Shown here piece by piece: positions 1 to 5,005 of a stretch of DNA of 6,361 nucleotides. The stretch covers positions 1-6,361 of the forward strand of contig JANNGR010000242.1 in NCBI GenBank assembly GCA_031403955.1, given 5' to 3'. The position numbers and the translations under genes are program-made. Positions within the stretch are counted from its first letter, which is position 1. Each line of letters begins with the position of its first letter. The stretch comes from CAISIP01 sp031403955 (GTDB lineage: Bacteria; Pseudomonadota; Gammaproteobacteria; Burkholderiales; Burkholderiaceae_C). The notes under the pieces are model-generated. The model was not told the DNA's origin. It made no database searches and worked only from the letters and a program-made list of their open reading frames with translations.

Positions 1-1
1 C

Positions 2-571
2 AACCGGGTCGCGCCCGGCCAACACGCATGCAGTGTCGGTTGTGACCAGGTTAACGCGACGCGGGACATAGCCGATCGGCTGTATCGAAGCGGGCATCGG
101 CACTTTGCCTTCATCGCCGGCAATGTTGGGGCACCGGTTTCAATTCAGCGCCAGCTCGGATTTGTGGGGCGTTTGCAGGAACTTGGCATCCGAGATGTGG
201 CCATATCGATTGGCGATTTCGGCTACGAATCCGGCCATGCGTGTTTGGTGTCGCTGGTCAAACGCGGCCTGCCGCTGAGTGCGGTGGTTTGCGCCAACGA
301 CGGCATGGCATTGGGCGCCATGGACGCGGCGCGCTTCGACTGTGGGCTGCACGTTCCGCAAGACATTTCCATCATCGGTTTCGACGACGTGAGCAGCGCC
401 CGGCGTCCACCCTACCAGCTCACAACGGTGCGCCAACCGACCGAAGACCTGGCACGCCATGTCGTGGAGTTGCTGGTTGAACGCCTGGAACGACCCGAGC
501 TCGCGCCGCAGGTGCTGCTGCTTCCTGGGCAGTTGATGGTTCGCGCGTCGGCGCGCATGGAACCGGTCTGA
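2..571 (+). CDS. LacI-family transcriptional regulator, C-terminal part (5' end outside window)
   Basis: This is the ligand-binding part of a LacI/GalR-type repressor. Such proteins bind an operator through an N-terminal helix-turn-helix and release it, or bind it, on sensing a sugar or similar small molecule. The frame is open from the left edge and 189 residues are visible; the DNA-binding domain lies outside. Family signatures are in the right order: a VGCDQ...A..LYRSGHRHFAFIAG block at fragment residues 12-40, the AND-GMALGAM element (N99, D100), and the IIGFDDV strand-turn (126-130), followed by the LTTVRQP segment. It ends with the usual basic LMVRASA tail. The regulated genes are not identifiable here; they could lie to the left or be the sugar ABC genes at the right end, which would be an inference only. 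No terminator is visible before the next promoter, which starts 10 nt after the stop. Confidence 0.93.
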   Translation, partial: NRVAPGQHACSVGCDQVNATRDIADRLYRSGHRHFAFIAGNVGAPVSIQRQLGFVGRLQELGIRDVAISIGDFGYESGHACLVSLVKRGLPLSAVVCANDGMALGAMDAARFDCGLHVPQDISIIGFDDVSSARRPPYQLTTVRQPTEDLARHVVELLVERLERPELAPQVLLLPGQLMVRASARMEPV

Positions 572-580
572 GTGTGTTGA

Positions 581-609
581 TTGACAAATTACGCCTGATA
601 AATTACATT
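581..609 (+). promoter_or_regulatory. Sigma70-type promoter of the Xre-RES operon
   Basis: A consensus -35 box TTGACA (581-586) is followed by a 17-bp spacer and a -10 box TACATT (604-609, 4 of 6 matches to TATAAT). Transcription would begin near 616, giving a leader of about 28 nt before the ATG at 644. The region is strikingly AT-rich compared with the genes on both sides. The -10 box overlaps the first CATTTGA repeat, as expected for an autorepressed toxin-antitoxin operon. Confidence 0.75.
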
Positions 610-634
610 TGAAATGAATATTCTTTTCATTTGA
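606..634 (+). promoter_or_regulatory. Probable autoregulatory operator: repeated CATTTGA elements
   Basis: CATTTGA occurs at 606-612 and again at 628-634, 22 bp apart, about two helical turns on the same DNA face. The first copy belongs to an 11-bp palindrome, CATTTGAAATG (606-616). A second inverted pair, AAATGAA (612-618) and TTCATTT (626-632), spans a 7-nt loop. The elements cover the -10 box and run into the Shine-Dalgarno sequence, so a bound protein would block transcription. Antitoxins of this class commonly bind their own promoter, making the gene at 644 the likely ligand. Binding itself is inferred. Confidence 0.55.
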
Positions 635-636
635 GG
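633..636 (+). promoter_or_regulatory. Shine-Dalgarno site of the antitoxin gene
   Basis: GAGG lies 7 nt upstream of the ATG at 644 and overlaps the end of the second CATTTGA repeat. It supports 644 as the start rather than the internal ATG at codon 49. Confidence 0.6.
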
Positions 637-643
637 TGTCATC

Positions 644-1165
644 ATGGTTGCTTCCGTGAAGCCGTCCAGCACCGATGTTCGTTTGCTGGCCAAGTCATTT
701 ACCGAGTGGATCTCCAGGTCTGTCGCCACCGGTTACCACACTGGGGCCGAGAGCCCGGTTTTCTCGGTCAATGAAGCCTCGGCCACCATGGACACGACTC
801 GCGCATCGAACCTGATTCGCATCGGCTTGCGCGCCGGCAGTGTTGGTGAGTTGGTGCTTCTTTTCGGCCTGGAAAAAAAAGAGGACTTGAGCCATGCCCT
901 GAACGCCAACAGCACCAGTTTGTGGCGTTGGGCGCGCGACGACAAGCCGTTGCCCGGTTCAACGGTCGAGCAGATCCTGCGCGCCATGCAGTTGCAGCTT
1001 TTCGCCGCCGAGGTGTTCGGCGGCGTGGTCGCCGCGCGCAAGTGGCTGCACAAGCCACACCCCTCGCTGGACGGCATGACACCGAGCGACTATGCCGACA
1101 ACGAGTTTGGCGCGCAAAAGGTACGCGGCATGCTCGCCGGACTGAAATACGGCGGTGTTGCTTGA
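644..1165 (+). CDS. Xre/MbcA/ParS-type antitoxin (DUF2384) of a RES toxin system
   Basis: The 173-residue product is the DNA-binding antitoxin of an Xre-RES type II toxin-antitoxin pair; it should neutralise the RES enzyme encoded next to it and repress its own promoter. Residues 1-50 are a poorly conserved leader. Residues about 65-115 form an Xre-like helical domain, including LNANSTSLWRWARDDKPLP (86-104). Residues 118-173 match the MbcA/ParS toxin-binding domain: AEVFGG (122-127), ARKWLHKPHPSLDG (131-144), TPSDY (146-150) and G-AQKV-GML (156-164) ending in the typical YGG tail. The C-terminal tail of this family usually plugs the toxin active site. The start has a good Shine-Dalgarno and promoter. 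Its TGA stop overlaps the toxin start by 4 nt, so the two are translationally coupled. The N-terminal leader makes it somewhat long for the family. Confidence 0.92.
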   Translation: MVASVKPSSTDVRLLAKSFTEWISRSVATGYHTGAESPVFSVNEASATMDTTRASNLIRIGLRAGSVGELVLLFGLEKKEDLSHALNANSTSLWRWARDDKPLPGSTVEQILRAMQLQLFAAEVFGGVVAARKWLHKPHPSLDGMTPSDYADNEFGAQKVRGMLAGLKYGGVA

Positions 1166-1638
1166 ACCTGGTTGTCGTTTGGCGCATCTGCTACAACGGC
1201 GACTTGAGCCTGCCCGGCCTGCAGCATGGCTCCACACTCGGCCCAGGCCGCTGGCATCTGCCGCCGCCCGCAGGCATGCCGGTTGTTTATGCGGCCTCAA
1301 GCCGCTCGTTGGCGCAACTCGAAAAGCGCGTCCACGCCAACGGTGTTGCACCGGCCCTGCAGGCGCTGATTCGGCTAGAGCTTCCAGCCGGCGCCAAACT
1401 TGAAGACGCCTTCACTGACCTGGCATTGAAGTCGCCTCAGTGGCGCTCGGATGAGGGTTATACGCAAAGCCTTGGGGTGAAATGGCTGATATCAGCGGCA
1501 AGCCTCGGATTGTGGGTGCCTTCGTTAGTCGAGCCGCGCGAGCGCAACCTGCTGCTTAATCCAGCGCACGCCCAATATAGTGCCGTCACCGTTGTAACCG
1601 AGGTGACGGACTTCATGTTCGACCCGCGGCTGTTTTAG
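1162..1638 (+). CDS. RES-domain toxin (NAD+-degrading), partner of the Xre antitoxin
   Basis: The 158-residue product is a RES-domain protein. Characterised family members (MbcT, ParT, Xre-RES systems) consume NAD+ or transfer ADP-ribose in the cytoplasm and stop growth when free of antitoxin. Family landmarks are present: the opening VWRIC (6-10), GPGRWH with R30, VYAASS with Y43, LEKRVH with E54, and S121 in WVPS, followed by ER-NLLLNPAH and the canonical FDPRL end (153-157). The Arg, Glu and Ser that name the domain are all intact, so it looks active. The start is inferred to be TTG at 1162: the frame has no ATG or GTG nearby, the conserved WRI block begins 6 residues later, and TTGA overlaps the antitoxin stop. 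Only a weak GGCGG precedes it, so translation probably depends on coupling, keeping toxin below antitoxin. Confidence 0.92.
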   Translation: MNLVVVWRICYNGDLSLPGLQHGSTLGPGRWHLPPPAGMPVVYAASSRSLAQLEKRVHANGVAPALQALIRLELPAGAKLEDAFTDLALKSPQWRSDEGYTQSLGVKWLISAASLGLWVPSLVEPRERNLLLNPAHAQYSAVTVVTEVTDFMFDPRLF

Positions 1639-1671
1639 TTACAAGGTAACTTGTAACTTGAGTAAAAGTTA
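1637..1671. repeat. Convergent-gene hairpin with a tandem GTAACTT heptamer
   Basis: Between the toxin (ends 1638) and the convergent cupin gene (ends 1682) lies a perfect 9-bp inverted repeat, AGTTACAAG (1637-1645) and CTTGTAACT (1650-1658), with a GTAA loop of GNRA type. Overlapping it is a tandem repeat GTAACTT at 1646-1652 and 1653-1659. A competing stem pairs TAACTT (1654-1659) with AAGTTA (1666-1671). Neither strand has a U-run after the stem, and the stem is AT-rich, so it is not a standard intrinsic terminator. It may still protect or help end both convergent transcripts. Confidence 0.5.
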
Positions 1672-1681
1672 GTCCTCACTG

Positions 1682-2818
1682 TCAAATTGAAGGCAACAAA
1701 TGGGCGCTGGCAACAAAACCCGATGCATCCAGGCACAAGTCGTGCTCCAGGGCAGCCGCCACGACCGCTGGATGCCAATCGACCAATTTGCGGCCGTCAC
1801 CGCCAAGCATTACCACGATCAATCCCTGGGTCGACCCGACATTGCGCAGGCTACGCCAGGCGTTGACCGGGATGGACACCACCTCCCAGGGCTTGAGCCG
1901 CGTGCGAATCTCGGAGCCGGTTTGGTTCAGGACCAGATCCCACTCACCGTCCTTGACGATCAAGACTTGCGGGCAGTCCAGGCGGTGCAGCAACATGCCA
2001 GCGCCGGGAGCGGCGCGCAGCCACTCGATGCTGAGTGAATGCGGGCTAGCAACCACCGGCTCCTGATTGCGGTCCTGCGTCATGCCCCAGCCCAATACTG
2101 CGGCCAGTTCCGCGCCTGCGCCGGCAAGGCAGTAGTCCAGCAAGGCTTTGGCCGACCACTGCAATTGGCCCGGTTGCACATGACGCTGGCGCATCTGTTC
2201 GGGCGTGTAACGGCGTAATTGCGCCATTTCCGCGGCCGTCATGGGAGCGATCAACTCTACGTCGTCCGGAATCCTCCCCGCGGTGGGAAGGGAGTCAAAC
2301 AACAGGTTCTCCCGCGTCAGGTGCAAACCGGTTCGCGCCGCGGCTTCAATCACGCTCGGCGCCCAGACAATGCCCCCGGTGTTGTCCTGGCCCAGCGCGG
2401 TAAACAGGAAGCCGTCGTCGGCGCCGACGTTGCAAAAGCCGCGAAAAATCCAGGTTGGCACCGAGACTATGTCGCCCTCACGCATGGTGATTTCGCCGTC
2501 CAATCCGCCGCTGCCCCAGCGCACCGCCCACTCGCCGCGGAAACACATGAAGACTTCGGCGCTGAAATGCAAATGCAGGTTGTTCACTACCCCATGCGGC
2601 ATAGCGGCAGCACCCAGGTTAAAGCCGTGTCGGCCCTGGATGTTGATCACCTGCTCGGAGTTCTGGGCCACGCCCATGCCCACCAGCGCGTAGTTGACCT
2701 TCCCCTGTGAGCCGGCGATGCGGCAGTCCAGGAACGCCTCGCCGCAGGCGACCCAGTCTTGCCGTTGCACATGGCGCGCACGCGCCTCTTGCGGCGTGAC
2801 GACTACGTTATTTTGCAT
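1682..2818 (-). CDS. Bicupin protein, N-terminal metal site intact, C-terminal site degenerate
   Basis: The 378-residue protein has two related cupin units of about 195 residues. RARHVQ (13-18) and LDCRIAG (30-36) recur as RQRHVQ (210-215) and LDYCLAG (227-233), and VWAPSVIEAAA (151-161) recurs as DWHPAVVAAAL (347-357). The first unit matches cupin motif 1 exactly, with G76, H82, H84, E88 and G95; motif 2 (GDIVSVP, 115-121) has R126 where the fourth ligand His is usual. In the second unit only H278 of motif 1 remains: Q284 stands at or near the Glu position and R322 replaces the motif 2 His. This suggests a metal-binding oxygenase or isomerase-like domain plus a structural one, as in gentisate-dioxygenase-like bicupins, but the substrate is unknown. 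The ATG at 2818 is chosen because GGGGA lies 5 nt upstream; an earlier in-frame TTG at 2860 lacks a ribosome site. No signal peptide is seen, so it is probably cytoplasmic. Confidence 0.85.
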   Translation of the reverse strand: MQNNVVVTPQEARARHVQRQDWVACGEAFLDCRIAGSQGKVNYALVGMGVAQNSEQVINIQGRHGFNLGAAAMPHGVVNNLHLHFSAEVFMCFRGEWAVRWGSGGLDGEITMREGDIVSVPTWIFRGFCNVGADDGFLFTALGQDNTGGIVWAPSVIEAAARTGLHLTRENLLFDSLPTAGRIPDDVELIAPMTAAEMAQLRRYTPEQMRQRHVQPGQLQWSAKALLDYCLAGAGAELAAVLGWGMTQDRNQEPVVASPHSLSIEWLRAAPGAGMLLHRLDCPQVLIVKDGEWDLVLNQTGSEIRTRLKPWEVVSIPVNAWRSLRNVGSTQGLIVVMLGGDGRKLVDWHPAVVAAALEHDLCLDASGFVASAHLLPSI

Positions 2819-2823
2819 GGGAA

Positions 2824-2828
2824 TCCCC
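2824..2828 (-). promoter_or_regulatory. Shine-Dalgarno site of the bicupin gene
   Basis: GGGGA on the minus strand ends 5 nt before the ATG at 2818. It decides for this start over the upstream TTG at 2860. Confidence 0.45.
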
Positions 2829-2847
2829 GATTTGACTTCGAATGCAA

Positions 2848-2877
2848 ATTCTAGCGGCAATACTAATCGACAGTCAT
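2848..2877 (-). promoter_or_regulatory. Candidate promoter of the bicupin gene
   Basis: On the minus strand a -10 box TAGAAT (2853-2848, 5 of 6 matches) is preceded after 18 bp by ATGACT (2877-2872, 4 of 6 matches to TTGACA). The -35 box overlaps the stop codon of the PIN toxin gene. The stretch is AT-rich compared with its surroundings. If real, the bicupin is transcribed on its own as well as by read-through from the toxin gene 55 nt upstream. Confidence 0.4.
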
Positions 2878-3299
2878 AACCAAGGGTTGAACATCGTTAA
2901 CCCCAGGCCCTCAAAGTCGCGCGTGTTGCGTGTCATCAGGGTGGCGACATGGGCCAGGCAGCAGGCGGCGATCATCGCGTCCTGCGCCTGCATCGGCTTG
3001 TCGGCCCGGTCACGCAGAGCCATGATGTCAGCGTAGTAGACACTCGCCGCGCTGTCGAAAGCAATGATGCGCCCGGCAAAGTCTTGCGACAGCAGGGCAA
3101 GCAGCGCCAGATTCAGGCGCGCCTTCTTGCGCCCAGCGGGTAACAAGGCTAGGCCATAACGCAGCTCGGCCTCAGTGATCGAGGTGATGTGCCACGCGCT
3201 GTCGTCAAGCGCGGTAAGCCGCCCGAGCAATGCAGGGTCGGGCCGCTCGCGCATCAACTCGGATACGACGTTGGTGTCCAGTATGTAAATGGTTGCCAC
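2874..3299 (-). CDS. vapC: VapC/FitB-type PIN-domain ribonuclease toxin
   Basis: The 141-residue protein is a PIN-domain toxin: a Mg2+-dependent endoribonuclease, usually cutting tRNA or rRNA, held inactive by its antitoxin. The family acidic residues are all present: D8 in YILDTNVVSE, E45 in TEAELRYGL, D107 in QAQDAMIAA, and D128 in TRNTRDF, followed by the usual GL-L--FNPW ending. Length is typical for FitB-like members (about 140). The start is GTG at 3299; an in-frame TGA at 3308-3306 rules out anything further upstream, and no clear Shine-Dalgarno precedes the GTG. The antitoxin gene upstream ends 72 nt away, whereas these pairs normally overlap or nearly touch, so how this gene is translated is not obvious. 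The catalytic residues look intact. Confidence 0.93.
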   Translation of the reverse strand: MATIYILDTNVVSELMRERPDPALLGRLTALDDSAWHITSITEAELRYGLALLPAGRKKARLNLALLALLSQDFAGRIIAFDSAASVYYADIMALRDRADKPMQAQDAMIAACCLAHVATLMTRNTRDFEGLGLTMFNPWL

Positions 3300-3305
3300 G
3301 CGTGG

Positions 3306-3353
3306 TCAGCATTGCTTCTCGGTTGCGCACGGAGCTGGCGGCAGCATTGCCAT
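3306..3353 (-). other. Possible 15-codon leader ORF in the antitoxin-toxin gap
   Basis: Within the gap between antitoxin and toxin, an ATG at 3353 is preceded by AGGA at 3363-3360 (6-nt spacing) and runs 15 codons (MAMLPPAPCATEKQC) to a TGA. The stop lies 6 nt before the GTG of the PIN toxin, in the same frame. Ribosomes ending here could reinitiate at the toxin, which has no clear ribosome site of its own. Alternatively the ATG is the relic of an older, longer toxin start cut off by a stop, or chance. No homology is recognised. Confidence 0.25.
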
Positions 3354-3371
3354 GGTATGTCCTGCAAGTCT

Positions 3372-3683
3372 TCAAAACTTGACTGGCGGCCGTGCCGGTG
3401 TGCGCGGTACAGCAGGCAAATCGACGCCCCCAACAGCCGCGAATCGTGCATGGATGCGGTTCGCCAGATGGTTATGCCGAGAAGCACCCGGCGGCTTTTC
3501 GGGTTCGGCCAATAACGCGGCGCGCAGTATTCGTCTGGCCTGCTCCTCCATGGAGCAACCCTGGCGCGCTGCTTCCAGGCGCAGGCGGTTCTTGAGCGCG
3601 CTGTCAATTTGACGTATCACAATGCTGTGCATCGGTCCATCTTCCGACGTATTCAAGAAGGCCAAGCGCTGCGATTTCGTCAT
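3372..3683 (-). CDS. FitA/VapB-type ribbon-helix-helix antitoxin, with N-terminal extension
   Basis: This is the DNA-binding antitoxin partner of the PIN toxin. Residues 18-57 form the ribbon-helix-helix: strand HSIVIRQI (19-26), helix LKNRLRLEAARQG (30-42), then SMEEQARRILRAAL (44-57). Residues 72-103 match the FitA toxin-binding tail: LANRIHARFAAVGGVDLP and PRTPARPPVKF. Family members usually begin right at the strand, which corresponds to M18 (ATG at 3632, GGAAG 8 nt upstream). The start at 3683 is preferred here because a consensus AGGAGG sits 5 nt upstream and ATGA overlaps the MFS stop, giving 103 residues; starting at 3632 would give 86. The extra 17 residues have no family counterpart I recognise. 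The usual autoregulated promoter is not evident. The antitoxin may rely on transcription from the MFS gene. Confidence 0.86.
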   Translation of the reverse strand: MTKSQRLAFLNTSEDGPMHSIVIRQIDSALKNRLRLEAARQGCSMEEQARRILRAALLAEPEKPPGASRHNHLANRIHARFAAVGGVDLPAVPRTPARPPVKF

Positions 3684-4885
3684 CGGGGCCTCCTAGGCGC
3701 CCGCATCTCTGGCAAGAGCATCAGCCCGAGCGCCAGCGCACCGAACATGGCATAACCCACCACCACCGGTCGCGTGGTCATGTCGAAGCCCAACCCGATC
3801 CAGGCCGCAATGACGAGGCTCAGCGCCGTGTTAAGCGAAGCCACCACCGCCGAGGCGAGGCCCGCGACATGGCTGAGGTCGCGCAGCGCAATGGCGTTGA
3901 AGTTGCCGAAGGTTAGCCCGAGCAGAAACAGCACGGGGCAGTTGAAGGCCATCCAAGCCCACAGAGGTGGCGGGCTGCCCAAAGTGGGCAGCGCGGCCAG
4001 AAACAGCAGCGACCACGTAACCATCGCCGCCACCGCGACGACGCAGACCCGCTCCATCGCCACGTTTCGAACGAGCCGCGAGTTCGTGAGCGCGGCCGCA
4101 GAAATGAAGGCGGCCGAGGCCCCGAAGATCACGGCGTAGAGGTCGCCCACCCGGTAGAGGTCCTGGAACAACTGCTGGGACGAGTTGATGTAGCCCATCA
4201 GCGCACCATAGCAGCATCCTCCCGCTAGCGTATAAGCCATGGGCCGCGGGCCCCGAAGCACCTCGACCAGGGCCGCCAGGAGCACCCGGGGCCGCAGAGA
4301 GCGCCGCGCCGCTAGCGTCTCCGGCTGGCGTAGTAGCAGCCACAGCCCCCCCCCGAGGCACACGGCCGCGAGCACCCCGAACAGTCCTCGCCAGGGCATG
4401 AGGAACAGCAGTCCCTGGCCGACCACCGGCGCGAGCACCGGCACCATGATGAAGAGGCCCATGATGAGCGACATGATGCGCGCCATCTCGGTGCCGGCGA
4501 AGCGGTCGCGGATAAGGGCCACGGTGACGATCCGCGGCCCGGCGGCCCCGAAGCCCTGCACCACCCGGCCTAGCATCATTGCCTCGAATGAGGTGGCCAG
4601 CGCGCAGAGGATGCTGCCCGCCACGAACACGCCGATGCCCAAGGTGATAGCGGGCCTGCGGCCGATGCCGTCCGACAGGGGGCCGAAGAGGACCTGGCCT
4701 ATTGTCAGCCCCGCAAAGAGAGTCGTGATGATCCACTGGCGCTGGTTGCTGTCCTCAATGCCCAAGTCGCCCGCCATGTCCCCCAAAGCGGGCAGCATGA
4801 TGTCGATGGACAACGCCACCGTCGCCATCAGTATGGAGCAGATGGCAACGAACTCAGCCCGGCCAGGCGCTTCGGATGTAGTCAT
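3680..4885 (-). CDS. Bcr/CflA-type MFS drug efflux transporter
   Basis: The 401-residue inner-membrane protein is a 12-helix major facilitator of the DHA1 drug:H+ antiporter group, closest in style to Bcr/CflA exporters. Visible marks are D28 in the first helix (SIDIMLPAL, 26-34), motif A GPLSDGIGRR (68-77), and the RVVQGFGAAGPRI...RDRF block typical of Bcr/CflA, followed by PWR before helix 6. Helices continue to the C-terminus without interruption, and length fits the family, so it looks intact. The ATG at 4885 is favoured because it gives family length; only a weak GGCGG precedes it. A GTG at 4948 would add 21 residues. The substrate cannot be read from the sequence. The TGA stop overlaps the next antitoxin ATG. 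G+C is about 77% over 4261-4380, against about 52% over 5401-5520 in the neighbouring permease, suggesting separate ancestry. Confidence 0.9.
   Translation of the reverse strand: MTTSEAPGRAEFVAICSILMATVALSIDIMLPALGDMAGDLGIEDSNQRQWIITTLFAGLTIGQVLFGPLSDGIGRRPAITLGIGVFVAGSILCALATSFEAMMLGRVVQGFGAAGPRIVTVALIRDRFAGTEMARIMSLIMGLFIMVPVLAPVVGQGLLFLMPWRGLFGVLAAVCLGGGLWLLLRQPETLAARRSLRPRVLLAALVEVLRGPRPMAYTLAGGCCYGALMGYINSSQQLFQDLYRVGDLYAVIFGASAAFISAAALTNSRLVRNVAMERVCVVAVAAMVTWSLLFLAALPTLGSPPPLWAWMAFNCPVLFLLGLTFGNFNAIALRDLSHVAGLASAVVASLNTALSLVIAAWIGLGFDMTTRPVVVGYAMFGALALGLMLLPEMRAPRRPR
3689..3694 (-). promoter_or_regulatory. Consensus Shine-Dalgarno inside the MFS 3' end
   Basis: AGGAGG on the minus strand encodes an Arg-Arg pair near the MFS C-terminus and lies 5 nt before the ATG at 3683. 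It is the strongest ribosome site in the window and is the main reason for choosing the longer antitoxin start. Confidence 0.6.
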
Positions 4886-5005
4886 ATTGCCGCCGATGCC
4901 GCGGCCGTCCCAGATCTGGCGCGCAATGCCGTATATGAACCCCGGCACGGCGAGCTAGCCGCCGGAACTGGTGGTCGCCATCGAAGTCTGGATACGTTCC
5001 AAAGC
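4886..5005 (-). other. Junction between the ABC permease and the MFS gene, with a stopped leader frame
   Basis: This 120-nt stretch has no intact gene. An ATG at 4981 opens an eight-codon frame (MATTSSGG) ending in TAG at 4957-4955; beyond that stop the same frame is open without interruption into the MFS gene. The ATG has no well-placed Shine-Dalgarno. No convincing promoter or terminator is visible, so the MFS gene may be read through from the ABC operon. The stretch may be the beginning of a lost downstream gene of that operon. Confidence 0.35.

Noticed and set aside
922..1638. Long 238-residue reading frame starting inside the antitoxin gene
   Set aside because: Its first 80 residues are a shifted reading of the antitoxin, Arg- and Ala-rich without domain character. 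Only the part from the TTG at 1162 is the RES toxin.
1637..1658. Intrinsic terminator at the convergent hairpin
   Set aside because: The stem is AT-rich and no U-run follows it on either strand, so it is listed as a repeat rather than a terminator.
3831..4736. 301-residue open frame antisense-phase to the MFS gene on the minus strand
   Set aside because: It is a shadow of the high-GC MFS gene; the composition is Gly/Arg/Ala/His-rich with no helices or motifs, while the overlapping frame is a clear MFS protein.
4886..4950. GRGIGG string in the frame just upstream of the MFS start, resembling a short-chain dehydrogenase nucleotide motif
   Set aside because: The surrounding residues do not fit the N-terminal strand of that family, and the match is only a few residues, so it is treated as chance.
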